Positions 1-11,837 of a stretch of DNA of 64,000 bases are shown here, piece by piece. The translations under genes were made by a program, and so were the position numbers. This DNA comes from Pseudomonas alcaligenes (GTDB lineage Bacteria; Pseudomonadota; Gammaproteobacteria; Pseudomonadales; Pseudomonadaceae), in contig NZ_LZEU01000001.1 of assembly GCF_014490745.1 (NCBI RefSeq), positions 868,001 to 932,000 on the forward strand. The letters run 5' to 3'. Every line of letters starts with the position of its first letter. Position 1 is the stretch's first letter. Under the pieces are notes generated by a model. It was not told the DNA's origin. It worked only from the letters and a program-made list of their open reading frames with translations, and searched no databases.

Positions 1-729
1 GGCGTGGATGCCATGCCGCAGACCGCCGACAACGTCGCCGATGATTACCAGGTGAGTCGTGCCGACCAGGACGCCTTCGCCCTGCGCAGCCAGCAGCGTG
101 CCGGGCGTGCCCAGGCCGCCGGTTTCTTCGCCGAGGAAATCGTCCCGGTAGTGATCAAGGGCAAGAAGGGTGACACGCTGATCGACAGCGACGAGCATCT
201 GCGCCCGGATACCACCGCCGAAGCCCTGGCCAAGCTCAAGCCGGTCAACGGCGCGGACAAGACCGTCACCGCCGGCAACGCATCGGGGGTCAACGACGGC
301 GCCGTGGCGCTGATCCTGGCGAGTGCCGAGGCCGTGCGCAAACATGGCCTGACCCCACGGGCGAAAGTGCTGGGCATGGCCAGTGCCGGCGTAGCGCCAC
401 GGGTGATGGGCATCGGCCCGGTGCCGGCGGTGCAGAAGCTGCTGGAGCGCCTCAACCTGGCCGTCGGCGACTTCGACGTGATCGAACTCAACGAGGCTTT
501 CGCCGCCCAGGGCCTGGCCGTGATGCGCGAGCTGGGCATCGCCGACGACGATGCACGGGTCAACCCCAACGGCGGTGCCATCGCTCTCGGCCACCCGCTG
601 GGTGCCAGCGGCGCGCGCCTGGTACAGACCGCCCTGCACCAGCTGGAAAAGTCCGGCGGCAAGCTGGGCCTGGCGACCATGTGCGTAGGTGTCGGCCAGG
701 GCCTGGCACTGGTCATCGAGCGGGTCTGA
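1..729 (+). CDS. pcaF: 3-oxoadipyl-CoA thiolase, C-terminal part (5' end outside window)
   Basis: The reading frame is open from the first base, so the N-terminus with the nucleophilic cysteine lies upstream. About 242 residues remain of an expected 400. The visible half has the thiolase signatures [18 protein letters not shown] (catalytic His) and CVGVGQG (second catalytic Cys), plus a [10 protein letters not shown] loop. The family cleaves 3-oxoadipyl-CoA to succinyl-CoA and acetyl-CoA, the last step of the beta-ketoadipate pathway. The PcaF assignment over a generic acetyl-CoA acetyltransferase rests on the [12 protein letters not shown] segment typical of PcaF and on pcaD immediately downstream. 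A second, more AtoB-like thiolase is at 55809-56990. Confidence 0.9.
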   Translation, partial: GVDAMPQTADNVADDYQVSRADQDAFALRSQQRAGRAQAAGFFAEEIVPVVIKGKKGDTLIDSDEHLRPDTTAEALAKLKPVNGADKTVTAGNASGVNDGAVALILASAEAVRKHGLTPRAKVLGMASAGVAPRVMGIGPVPAVQKLLERLNLAVGDFDVIELNEAFAAQGLAVMRELGIADDDARVNPNGGAIALGHPLGASGARLVQTALHQLEKSGGKLGLATMCVGVGQGLALVIERV

Positions 730-738
730 CGACCGCCG

Positions 739-835
739 ACCCTCTCCCGGCGGGAGAGGGGATTGAGCGAGCCGCGAAGTACCAGACTGCACTGCTCAAC
801 TCCCTCTCCCCTCGGGAGAGGGCTGGGGTGAGGGA
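739..835. repeat. Dispersed palindromic repeat, copy 1 (pcaF-pcaD gap)
   Basis: Two imperfect copies of a CCCTCTCCC / GGGAGAGGG palindrome (740-760 and 802-822) flank a short spacer, and the second is followed by CTGGGGTGAGG. The same core occurs at 11737-11828 and 58003-58047. All copies sit next to gene ends, so this is probably a chromosomal intergenic repeat family able to form mRNA hairpins. Confidence 0.75.
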
Positions 836-903
836 CGTTCCGGTTGCGGAACTCCGTTACTCTTCAATTCAATAAACACACGCTTTCCCGCCTGGAGTTT
901 TCC

Positions 904-1692
904 ATGCCATCCGTAAAACTTGCCGACGGCGATCTGAATTACCAACTCGAAGGCCCGGCCGGCGCGCCGCTGCTGGTGCTGTCCAACTCCCTGGGCACCG
1001 ACCTGCACATGTGGGACGCGCAGATCCCGGCCCTCACCGAACACTTTCGTGTGCTGCGCTACGACACCCGTGGCCACGGCCAGTCCCTGGTCAGCCCCGG
1101 CCCCTATAGCATCGAGCAGCTGGGCGGCGACGTGCTGGCCCTGCTGGATGCGCTGGGCATTGCCACGGCCAGCTTCTGCGGCCTGTCCATGGGCGGCCTG
1201 ATCGGCCAGTGGCTGGCGATCAACGCGCCTGAGCGCATCGAGCGCCTGGTGCTGTGCAACACCGCCGCCAAGATCGCCAGCCCGGAGATCTGGAACCCGC
1301 GCATCGAGGCCGTGCTGGCCGGCGGCGTGCAGGCCATGCGCGACCTGCGCGATGCCTCGATCTCGCGCTGGTTCACCGCCGATTTCGCCGCGGCCGAGGC
1401 GGACAAGGTTGAGCCCATAGTCGGCATGCTGGCGCAGACTTCGCCCGCCGGTTACGCGGCCAATTGCGCGGCAGTGCGCGACGCCGACTACCGCGAACAG
1501 CTCGGCGCCATCCGCGCGCCGACCCTGGTCATCTGCGGCAGCTTCGACCCGGTAACCACCAGCGAGCACGGCCGTTTCCTCCAGGCCGGCATCGCCGGCG
1601 CCGAGCTGGTCGAGCTGCCGGCCGCGCACCTGTCCAACGTGCAGGCCGCTGCCGCCTTCAGCCGCGCCGTGCTGGCGTTCCTCGGCGCCTGA
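904..1692 (+). CDS. pcaD: 3-oxoadipate enol-lactonase
   Basis: A 262-residue alpha/beta-hydrolase that hydrolyses beta-ketoadipate enol-lactone to beta-ketoadipate in the cytosol. The nucleophile elbow GLSMGG has Ser95; the Asp of CGSFDPVT and a late His in AAHLSN complete a plausible triad. The N-terminus MPSVKLADGDLNY and length fit PcaD. The ATG at 904 was chosen because GGAG lies just upstream; an in-frame TTG 60 bases earlier lacks a ribosome site. It follows pcaF with about 170 bases of repeat between. In many pseudomonads pcaB or a transporter lies between these genes; none is seen here. Confidence 0.93.
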   Translation: MPSVKLADGDLNYQLEGPAGAPLLVLSNSLGTDLHMWDAQIPALTEHFRVLRYDTRGHGQSLVSPGPYSIEQLGGDVLALLDALGIATASFCGLSMGGLIGQWLAINAPERIERLVLCNTAAKIASPEIWNPRIEAVLAGGVQAMRDLRDASISRWFTADFAAAEADKVEPIVGMLAQTSPAGYAANCAAVRDADYREQLGAIRAPTLVICGSFDPVTTSEHGRFLQAGIAGAELVELPAAHLSNVQAAAAFSRAVLAFLGA

Positions 1693-1840
1693 GTGGCGCC
1701 AGGCCCGCCGCGCATGGCGGCGGGCGCGCGGTGCCGATCAGCCATCATCGAGTTGTCATCACTGGCCGCTAGAGTGCGCAGCTTTTCTGCTCGTCCCCGG
1801 ACGCAGCAGCCGAATCCGCAGCACAGCCAGAAGATCAACG

Positions 1841-2827
1841 ATGAAGGTGGAAGCAGGCAGTATCCGCAAACCGTTCATGATCCGTTCCGCAGACATGCAT
1901 GCCGAGGAATTCGGCGCGCTTTTCACGCGGATGTTCGGCAATCTCTATTCCGGGCTGCCGCGCCCGGATCGGCCGATTGCCATCGCCGGCGTCTACGGTC
2001 GCTACGAGGGCGTCAGCTTCCGCCGCCTGAGCTTTCGCGGCGATCTCCTCACCGCGCTGCCCGACCTCGACGACGAAATCACCTTCGTGTTTCCCACCGC
2101 CGGCAAGGTGATCTTCACCCAGGCCAGCGAGACCGTGGGCGTGCCTTCGCTCGGCCTGGCCATCGAGAAGGCTGCGGTGCGCTCGGTGGGGTTCATCGAT
2201 GGGCATGCCCAGTACGGCCTGTCGGTACGCCGCGCGCTGTTCGCCAGGCGCCTGGCGACACTGCTGGACAAGCCACTGCTGCAGCCGGTGCGCTTCACCC
2301 AGGTGGTGGATCTGCACGGCGGGGCCTTCCAGGGCGTCAAGGCGCTGATCGAGATGGCCACCGGTGCGGAGTTCGACCCGCTGATCCAGTCCAGCGCGCT
2401 GCTGCCGCTGCGCCTGCAGGAGATGCTGATCGATGCGCTGCTGGAGGCCTGGCCGCACAACTACAGCGAGGCGCTCAAACGCCCGGCGCCGCTGATTGCC
2501 CCGCGCCATGTGAAGCTGGCCGTGGAGTACATCCAGGAACACCCGGCGGCCCTGGCCAGCGGCAGCGAGCTGGCCGAACTGACTAACGTCAGTCTGCGCG
2601 CCCTGCAGGACGGCTTTCGCCGTTTCGTCGGCACATCCATCGTCGCTTATCAGCGCCAGGTGCGTTTGCAGCGGGCCTACGATGCACTGTGCCAGGACGA
2701 CCCGCGCTCGGTCGGTGAAGTGGCATTGGCGCTGGGCTTCAGCAATGTCGGGCGCTTCTGCCAGTACTTCCAGGGGGCGTTCGGCCTGAGCCCGGCCGAA
2801 CTGCGCAAGGAGCGGGCGGGGCGCTAA
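1841..2827 (+). CDS. AraC-family transcriptional regulator
   Basis: A 328-residue protein with a C-terminal AraC/XylS double helix-turn-helix (about residues 225-325). The segment SVGEVALALGFSNVGRFCQYFQGAFGLSPAELR is the usual second HTH signature (read here from the translated frame in two overlapping parts). The N-terminal 200 residues resemble the AraC-binding-like domain of regulators that sense aromatic or amine compounds, but I cannot name the ligand. The start is ATG 1841; a second ATG at 1877 is possible. It lies 148 bases after pcaD on the same strand, so control of the pca genes or of an unlinked aromatic pathway is a guess from position only. Confidence 0.85.
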   Translation: MKVEAGSIRKPFMIRSADMHAEEFGALFTRMFGNLYSGLPRPDRPIAIAGVYGRYEGVSFRRLSFRGDLLTALPDLDDEITFVFPTAGKVIFTQASETVGVPSLGLAIEKAAVRSVGFIDGHAQYGLSVRRALFARRLATLLDKPLLQPVRFTQVVDLHGGAFQGVKALIEMATGAEFDPLIQSSALLPLRLQEMLIDALLEAWPHNYSEALKRPAPLIAPRHVKLAVEYIQEHPAALASGSELAELTNVSLRALQDGFRRFVGTSIVAYQRQVRLQRAYDALCQDDPRSVGEVALALGFSNVGRFCQYFQGAFGLSPAELRKERAGR

Positions 2828-2881
2828 CCAGGGGGGATACACCCGGCCGTCAGCGAGTGCCGGCCGGATGGATTGCGCCGA

Positions 2882-4804
2882 TCAGAACGGATAGCTGGCC
2901 TTGAGGCTGCCACTGTAGCCATGGCTGTCGCCGCCGCCGATGGCGCCGACTTCGGCGCCCAGCTCCAGCTCGCCCAGGCTGGCCATCAGGTTCACTGCCG
3001 CACTGAACTGGTCGCGCTCGGCGAAGGCGGCGCGCTGGCTGATGTCCAGGCCCTGCAGTTGGCCCTGGCTGTCGACCTGCGCGTCGCCGAGGACGTGGTC
3101 GTAGCCAACGTCGATCCCCGGGGTCAGCTGCCAGCCGCTGGCCAGGCCGATGGGCGCGAAGGCGGCCTTGAGCTTGGCCACGGCGCTGCTGCGGTTTTCG
3201 CGGATGCCATCGACCTCCAGGGCCAGTTCGCTGCCTTTTTCCTGGAAGCCGGCCAGGTCGAGGCGGCTGACGCGCACGCCGAGGCTCGGTTCCAGGGTCA
3301 GGCCGTTCATCGGTACGCGGTAGCCCAGATCCAGGCCGGCGCCGGCGAGGCTGCCGTGGCTATCGCCCCTGGCGCTGCCGAGGCCGCTGCCCAGCTCGCG
3401 CTTGCTGCTGTAACCGAGGTATCCGGCGCTGAGGTCGGCGTCGACGAACAGGCCCTGCTCCAGGCTGCCCGGCGCGAAGCGGGCACCGCCGCGAACGAAG
3501 GTCAGGTCGCTGTCCGCCTCGCCATCTGCGCTGCGCACGCTGCCGTTGCTGTAGCCGAAGCCGGCATGGCCGCTGAGCTGCTCGCTGAAGCGCTGGGTGA
3601 TGCCGAGCAGCAGGCCCTGGCTGTGTTCGTTGCTGCTGGCGGCCTGGGCCGAGCCGTCGGTGCCCTGGTAACCGGCGAGGGAAGTGAGCCACAGGCGGCG
3701 CTGGCCGGACTGCAGGTCGAGGCCCTTGGTGTAGGGTGCGGCGGCCTGTTCGATCAGGCCATCCTGGCGCAGCAGGTAGCTGGCGGCATCGGCATGCACC
3801 TGGCCGCCGACCGTGGCTTCGACACCGCCGAGGCTGCCGGCATCGACCGCCGACTGCAGGTAGTAGTTGTAGGCGCTGTAGTCGCCCGACAGGCTGCTGT
3901 TCTGCAGCTGGGTCAGCAGCTGCGCTCCGGCGGCGGCGTTGCCGGCCAGGCCGGCGGTACCCGGCAAGCTGCTGTAGTAGACCATCTTGCCGCGCAGCAC
4001 GTAGATGGTCTCCTGGGACAGGCCCAGGCCTTCCTTGAGGTAGTTGTCCATGCTGCCGTACTGCGCCGTCACTTCGTCGAGACCGGCCTGCAGGTAGCTG
4101 GCCTGCACGCCGAGCAGTGGCGCGTAGATCGCCGCCATGCTGGCTGGCAGTGCGGCCAGGGTGGCGGCAACGCGGGCGGCGGTGTAGTCGTTGGTGGCCA
4201 GGTAGTTTTCCATGATGGTGGCGCTGTCCACCCCGGCGATGCTCAGCAGCACGGCGGCTGTCCAGCCGGTGCGATCCTTGCCGGCGGTGCAGTGGAACAG
4301 CGCGGCGCCGTCGGCCGCCGCCAGCTCGTTGAACAGGGTGGCGAACTGGCTGCGCATGCCGCTATCGCTGACGAAGGCGCGGTTGGTCTGTTCCATCATG
4401 GCGACGGCTGCGGCAGCGCTGGTGAGCGAGATGGTGCTGATGCTCGCCCCGGACGCGGCACTGCCGATGATGTCGATATTGAGGTACTCCGCCCCCGTGG
4501 GCAGGGTATCCGGCGTGCTGGCGATCTCGCTGGCGGTGCGCAGGTCGTAGACATTGCTGATGCCCAGGCTATTGAGAATGGCCAGATCCGCCGCAGTCGG
4601 AGTCAGCGCATTGGAGCGGTAGAACACCCCGGAACGCATGACCCCGTCGTGGCTGGTGGTATAGGCGCTGGTAGTGCCGGCGAGATCACGGAAGTTGTCG
4701 ATGCCGGTCAGCCGCGGAGTATCGAGGCTGTAGGTCTCGGCCCCGTGGGCAGAGCTGATGGCAAGGCTGAGGACGGACAGGGAGTACAGGACGCGGTGCA
4801 GCAC
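2882..4804 (-). CDS. Predicted secreted tyrosine phosphatase with autotransporter beta-barrel
   Basis: A 640-residue protein. The GTG at 4804 is preferred because AGAGG lies 7 bases upstream and it opens directly into a signal peptide (MLHRVLYSLSVLSLAISSAHG, cleavage near AHG-A). Residues about 35-330 match bacterial tyrosine/dual-specificity phosphatases (Y_phosphatase3 type): IDNFRDLAG, then MRSGVFYRSNAL and the P-loop HCTAGKDRTG with Cys172 and Arg178. From about residue 385 the protein is rich in alternating aromatic and glycine residues and ends in ASYPF, the terminal Phe being typical of outer-membrane autotransporter barrels. Inference: the phosphatase is carried to the cell surface or released. 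It is convergent with the AraC gene. Substrate unknown. Confidence 0.85.
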   Translation of the reverse strand: MLHRVLYSLSVLSLAISSAHGAETYSLDTPRLTGIDNFRDLAGTTSAYTTSHDGVMRSGVFYRSNALTPTAADLAILNSLGISNVYDLRTASEIASTPDTLPTGAEYLNIDIIGSAASGASISTISLTSAAAAVAMMEQTNRAFVSDSGMRSQFATLFNELAAADGAALFHCTAGKDRTGWTAAVLLSIAGVDSATIMENYLATNDYTAARVAATLAALPASMAAIYAPLLGVQASYLQAGLDEVTAQYGSMDNYLKEGLGLSQETIYVLRGKMVYYSSLPGTAGLAGNAAAGAQLLTQLQNSSLSGDYSAYNYYLQSAVDAGSLGGVEATVGGQVHADAASYLLRQDGLIEQAAAPYTKGLDLQSGQRRLWLTSLAGYQGTDGSAQAASSNEHSQGLLLGITQRFSEQLSGHAGFGYSNGSVRSADGEADSDLTFVRGGARFAPGSLEQGLFVDADLSAGYLGYSSKRELGSGLGSARGDSHGSLAGAGLDLGYRVPMNGLTLEPSLGVRVSRLDLAGFQEKGSELALEVDGIRENRSSAVAKLKAAFAPIGLASGWQLTPGIDVGYDHVLGDAQVDSQGQLQGLDISQRAAFAERDQFSAAVNLMASLGELELGAEVGAIGGGDSHGYSGSLKASYPF

Positions 4805-5038
4805 AATGTAGCCTCTTTGAACGGGTAGGGAGAGGGCTACTATCTGCAGCGATCGGCACACCCAGATGACAGAACGCCAGCACCTGAAAATGGCTGCGCG
4901 ATCTGTCTGCGGGGTGCGTTTTTTGTCTGTGTGGTGGGAGTGGTTGGCTGGCAAGCCATTGCCTGTTGCCGCTCGTCGAGGGCGGTAAGGCTGTGCGGGA
5001 ATGGCTTGCGGGGCGCTATGGGCTATGCCTGAAAACAC

Positions 5039-5075
5039 AAAGCCCCTGATCTTCGCTAGGGAAGTCAGGGGCTTT
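5039..5075 (-). terminator. Intrinsic terminator of tmRNA
   Basis: An 11-bp perfect stem (AAAGCCCCTGA at 5039-5049 pairing with 5065-5075) lies just past the tmRNA 3' end. On the minus strand it is followed by a T-rich run (TTTGTGTTTTC). Confidence 0.85.
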
Positions 5076-5087
5076 GCTGTTTGGGTT

Positions 5088-5444
5088 TGGTGGAGCCGGG
5101 GGGATTTGAACCCCCGTCCGCCAGTTCGCCGCTATCGGTTCTACATGCGTAGCCATCTCTATTGAGTTAACTCCGCGCGGCCCGAGTGGCAGGGCGCTTG
5201 GAGCGAGCTGCATAAGTTTTAGCCGTTACACCTGCAGCGTGCTTGGCGGCGATCCTGTTCTATCTGACAGACCAAATCTTCGGGTTTACAGGCATCCCCT
5301 AGGGTCTGCTGGCGCCCTTAGGCGGCCAGAGCGTAGTTGTCGTCGTTGGCAACTATGAAGTTGTGGCAGCGGATTTACGAGAACTGTCACCTACTCGGCA
5401 TGCCCCTCAAGTTTTGTTACCGGCGTCGAATCCTAATCGGCCCC
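5088..5444 (-). ncRNA. ssrA: Transfer-messenger RNA (tmRNA)
   Basis: Acts with SmpB to rescue stalled ribosomes and tag the nascent protein. The 5' end on the minus strand reads GGGGCCGATTAGGATTCGAC and the 3' end is TCCACCA with a T-arm GGTTCAAATCC-like segment, giving the tRNA-like domain. The tag frame at 5350-5318 encodes ANDDNYALAA followed by TAA, the Pseudomonas tag. Length is 357 nt. The ends are set from the acceptor pairing and the encoded CCA. Confidence 0.97.
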
Positions 5445-5590
5445 AGGTACAGTCTTGCTGGTACGCCGCCAGTCTACGGCAAAGGAAGGGCAGCGTCGAC
5501 CGCTGATCGGCCCTGGAATGCTGTCGGGTTGGGCAGCAAGCGGATAAGCGTGCCATCATCTGTGCATATTTGAGTTCAAGGAGCGCCGGC

Positions 5591-8512
5591 ATGTCGCCTG
5601 CACCGAACAAGCCTCTGCGCCGCTGGATATGGCGAGCCTTCCTGCAGAGCGCGTTGATTCCGCTGGTTTTGGTGGAGTCGGTGCTGATCGGCGTGTACCT
5701 GTACACCAACGAGTCGATTCGTTCGGCGCAGCTCGGTTACCTGCAGAACAGCGCGCTGCAGGATCTGAGCAGTGCGGTGCAGCGCGAGGGCCAGGTGATC
5801 GACAGCCGGCTCAAGGCCATCGAGGCGCAGGTCGGTATCTACCGCGACGCCGTTGGCGCGGCGCTGCAGGATCGGCGCTATGTGCCGGACGAGCTGGAGC
5901 GCCAGCGTCATGGGCAGACCCCCGACGGGGTGTTCTACAGCCGCAGCGACGATGGCCGCGCCGCTTCCTTCTATGCCGCCAGTACACCGTCTACGCAGCA
6001 GGATCGGGACAAGGCGCTGCGCCTGGCCCAGGTCGATCCGCTGATGCGCTCGATCAAGCAGGCCGACCCGCTGGTGGCCGCGGTGTATTTCAACAGCTGG
6101 GACAGCTACAACCGCATCTACCCGTTCTTCGATGTGCTGCAGCAGTACCCGCATGACATGGTCATCCCGCAGTACAACTTCTATTACCTGGCCGACGCCA
6201 AGCACAACCCGCAGCGCAAGGTGGTGTGGACCGATGTCTATCTCGACCCGGCGGGGCAGGGCTGGATGATGTCGGCGGTCGCGCCGGTGTACCGCGGCGA
6301 TTTCCTCGAGGGGGTGAGCGGCCTGGACGTGACGGTCGGGCAGATGCTCGCCGAGATCGGCAACCTGCAGGTGCCCTGGCAGGGCTATGCCCTGCTGGTC
6401 AGTCGCGACAACGGCATCATGGCCCTGCCGCAGGCTGGCGAGCGCGATTTCGCCCTGCGCGAGCTGACCCAGTACTCCTACGCCGAGGCGGTGCGCCGCG
6501 AGGTGCTCAAGCCGGAAGACTTCAAGCTGGATCGCCAGCCCGGCCTGCAGCCCTTGCTCAAGGCCATGGCGCAGCGCGGCCAGGGCATCCAGGAGGTGCA
6601 GCTGGGCGGGCGCAGCCAGCTGATGGCCTGGAGTGAAATCCCGCAGACCGGCTGGCGCCTGCTGCTGGTGGTGGACGAGGCCAATATCTACCAGGAAACC
6701 AACCGCCTGGCCGAGCAGTACCAGAAGATCGGTTATCTGCTGATCGCCGGCCTGGTGTTCTTCTACCTGCTGTTCGGCAGCTGGATGTGGCTGCGCTCGC
6801 GCCGCCTCAGCCACGAGCTGGCGACGCCGATCTCCGGTATTGTCGAGATGATGCGCGGCGTCGGTCGCGGCGAGCTGGAGCCGGTGGCGCCGAGCACGGG
6901 CATCCGCGAGCTGGCGGAAATGGCCAGCGAGGTGCAGTTGGCCGGGCGGCAGCTGCGCTCCAGCGAGGCGCAGCGCTTTGCCGTGCAGAACACCCTGGAA
7001 CTGGTGCTGGAAAGCACCACCGAGAGCCTCTGGGAAGTCAGCGCGGCGGATCAGAGCATCTGCGTCAGCGAGCGCTTCGTGAAGCGCTTCGGCCTGCGCG
7101 ACAGCTGCCTGGCGTTTGCCGAGTTCAACCGCCTGGTGCATCCGGACGACCTGCAGCGCGTGCGCCATCTGCGCCTGAGCATGGCCGAGGAGAGCAACGA
7201 GGACTTCTTCGAGGCCGAGTACCGCTACGCCGACCCGCAGGGCAACTACGTGTGGCTGCTCAGCCGCGGCAAGGTGATCGAGCGCGATGCGCGCGGCCGG
7301 GCGGTGCGCGCAGCCGGCACCCACGTCGACATCACCCGCCTCAAGCAGGTGCAGGAGGAACTGCGCCGCGCCAGCCTGGAGGCACAGGCCGCCAGCCAGG
7401 CCAAGAGCCGTTTCCTGTCCAGCATGAGCCACGAGCTGCGCACGCCGCTCAATGCCATTCACGGCTTTGCCCAGCTGATCGAGCTGGAGGCCCTGGAGCG
7501 GCCCGAGACTCTGCAGGAGGCCGAATACGCCCGCGAGATCGTCAGCGCCAGCCGCCACCTGACCTCGCTGGTGGACGACATCCTCGACCTGTCGAGTATC
7601 GAGAGCCGTCGCCAGCAGCTGAGCCTCAAGCCGGTGGAGGTCAGCAGCCTGCTGGCTGGCTGTGCCGAGCTGGTGCAGCCGGAAGTGCAGCAGCGCGGCC
7701 AGCAGCTGCACCTGATGGCGCCGCCTGGCAATGCCCTGTATGTGCTGGCCGATGTGCGCCGGGTGCGCCAGGTGGTGCTCAACCTGCTGTCCAATGCGCT
7801 CAAGTACAACGCCCCGCAGGGCCTGCTCAGCCTCGGCTACGAAGTGCGCTCCGGCGGCGTGCGGCTATGGGTCGAGGATTGCGGCGCGGGCCTGACCGCG
7901 GACGAGCAGGCGCAGCTGTTTCAGCCGTTCCAGCGCCTGGGCCGGGAGAACTCCAACATCCCCGGCACCGGCATCGGCCTGGTGCTGTGCCGCGAACTGG
8001 CCAGCCTGATGAATGGCGAAATGGGCTTCAGCAGTACGCCGGGCACCGGCAGCCGCTTCTGGATCGACCTGCCCAGCGCCGCCCCGCCGGTTGTGCCCAT
8101 GCCCTCCGCGACGAGCGAGCAGGAGGCGGCGAACCAGGCGCCGCAGGTGGCGGTGCTCTGCGTGGAGGATCATCCGGCCTGCCTGCGGGTGTTGCAGGAA
8201 GGGCTGCGCGATATCGCCGACGTGCAGGGCGCCGGCTCGGTGCGCCGGGCCATGGCGCTGCTGGACGAGCAGACCCCGGCACTGGTGCTGCTCGATCTCG
8301 ATCTGCCGGATGGCAGCGGCCTAGAGGTGCTCGAGCGGATGCGCAGCGAGCCGCGTCTGGCCGAAGTGCCGGTAATGGTGGTCAGCGCGGCTGCCGACGA
8401 GGCGTTGCTGGCGGAAGCGCGGCAGAAGGGCGCCCAGGCCTGCATGCTCAAGCCGGTGGATCTGCAGCGCCTGCGCTGGCTGGCGCTGTCCCTGCTCGGC
8501 CAGGAGGCCTAG
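5591..8512 (+). CDS. Hybrid sensor histidine kinase / response regulator
   Basis: A 973-residue inner-membrane kinase. Start ATG 5591 has AAGGAG 8 bases upstream. Order: TM1 (about 13-35), a periplasmic sensor of about 340 residues that looks like a Cache domain, TM2 (about 379-403), a HAMP-like linker, a PAS fold (about 467-585), HisKA with the phosphoacceptor in SSMSHELRTPLNAI (about 610-620), HATPase_c with the N box LLSNALKYN and G boxes VEDCGAGL and GTGIGL, then a receiver (about 855-970) with the acceptor Asp in LVLLDLDLPDG, Ser in VVSAA and Lys in MLKPVD. No separate response regulator or Hpt gene is adjacent, so it is an orphan. Signal unknown. It lies divergent from ssrA. Confidence 0.93.
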   Translation: MSPAPNKPLRRWIWRAFLQSALIPLVLVESVLIGVYLYTNESIRSAQLGYLQNSALQDLSSAVQREGQVIDSRLKAIEAQVGIYRDAVGAALQDRRYVPDELERQRHGQTPDGVFYSRSDDGRAASFYAASTPSTQQDRDKALRLAQVDPLMRSIKQADPLVAAVYFNSWDSYNRIYPFFDVLQQYPHDMVIPQYNFYYLADAKHNPQRKVVWTDVYLDPAGQGWMMSAVAPVYRGDFLEGVSGLDVTVGQMLAEIGNLQVPWQGYALLVSRDNGIMALPQAGERDFALRELTQYSYAEAVRREVLKPEDFKLDRQPGLQPLLKAMAQRGQGIQEVQLGGRSQLMAWSEIPQTGWRLLLVVDEANIYQETNRLAEQYQKIGYLLIAGLVFFYLLFGSWMWLRSRRLSHELATPISGIVEMMRGVGRGELEPVAPSTGIRELAEMASEVQLAGRQLRSSEAQRFAVQNTLELVLESTTESLWEVSAADQSICVSERFVKRFGLRDSCLAFAEFNRLVHPDDLQRVRHLRLSMAEESNEDFFEAEYRYADPQGNYVWLLSRGKVIERDARGRAVRAAGTHVDITRLKQVQEELRRASLEAQAASQAKSRFLSSMSHELRTPLNAIHGFAQLIELEALERPETLQEAEYAREIVSASRHLTSLVDDILDLSSIESRRQQLSLKPVEVSSLLAGCAELVQPEVQQRGQQLHLMAPPGNALYVLADVRRVRQVVLNLLSNALKYNAPQGLLSLGYEVRSGGVRLWVEDCGAGLTADEQAQLFQPFQRLGRENSNIPGTGIGLVLCRELASLMNGEMGFSSTPGTGSRFWIDLPSAAPPVVPMPSATSEQEAANQAPQVAVLCVEDHPACLRVLQEGLRDIADVQGAGSVRRAMALLDEQTPALVLLDLDLPDGSGLEVLERMRSEPRLAEVPVMVVSAAADEALLAEARQKGAQACMLKPVDLQRLRWLALSLLGQEA

Positions 8513-8557
8513 GAGCCGTTGCCGTCACGCTTGTGCCGAAACGGCAACAGATTCTAG

Positions 8558-8803
8558 CTACTCGCTGGACTGCAGCAGGTTGAGGGCTTCGGCCAGCACC
8601 TTCATCGATTCGCTGTGATCGCCCTTGTTGTGCAGCTCCTCGCCTTCAGCGCGTAGGCGCTTCACTTCGGCCAGCACTTCGGGGTCGGCCGGCGGGTCGC
8701 TTTTCAGTAAGGCATCGATCTTGGCCATGTCCTGCGGGCAGTGCATGGCGTAGACCGGGGTGCTGAGCAGGATGGCAGCAAGCAGGAGGGCGGGGCGGCG
8801 CAT
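8558..8803 (-). CDS. Small exported protein of unknown function
   Basis: An 81-residue protein with a signal peptide (MRRPALLLAAILLSTPVYA) and a short mature part that is mostly one charged helix (DPEVLAEVKRLRAEGEELHNKG). It reads like a tiny TPR-like or coiled helical hairpin. Start ATG has GAGGAG close upstream. It lies 92 bases downstream of the D-lactate dehydrogenase gene on the same strand, possibly co-transcribed. I do not recognise a family function; a periplasmic location is inferred from the signal peptide. Confidence 0.75.
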   Translation of the reverse strand: MRRPALLLAAILLSTPVYAMHCPQDMAKIDALLKSDPPADPEVLAEVKRLRAEGEELHNKGDHSESMKVLAEALNLLQSSE

Positions 8804-8895
8804 GGCGGTTCTCCTCGGCAAGGGACGCCAGCAAGTATGGCAGGCAAACCGGGCCCCGCTGCGGGCGGGGCTAAATGGTGCAGCCTGCTCTGTGT

Positions 8896-11706
<2,811 letters not shown>

Positions 11707-11736
11707 GCGTGCTCCAGTGATCACGGTGTTTTCATC

Positions 11737-11828
11737 TCCCCTCTCCCTTTGGGAGAGGGGCCGGGAGTGAGGGGCCGAGTACGGCTCGAACTTTCCCTCA
11801 CCCTAGCCCTCTCCCGGAGGGAGAGGGG
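11737..11828. repeat. Dispersed palindromic repeat, copy 2 (dld-lldD gap)
   Basis: Contains CCCCTCTCCC-TTT-GGGAGAGGGG (11738-11760) and, after about 35 bases, CCCTCACCCTAGCCCTCTCCC followed by its partial complement. It is the same family as 739-835 and 58003-58047. It fills the lldD-dld gap and could form a hairpin that tunes downstream expression. Confidence 0.75.
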
Positions 11829-11837
11829 ACTGCAGAT

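Noticed and set aside
2843..2867. Hairpin CCGGCC/GGCCGG between the AraC gene and the phosphatase gene as a terminator.
   Set aside because: Only 6 bp with a 13-base loop and no T-run on either strand.
4805..5038. N-terminal extension of the phosphatase gene to 5038.
   Set aside because: It would place 78 unrelated residues before the signal peptide; the GTG at 4804 has a good ribosome site.
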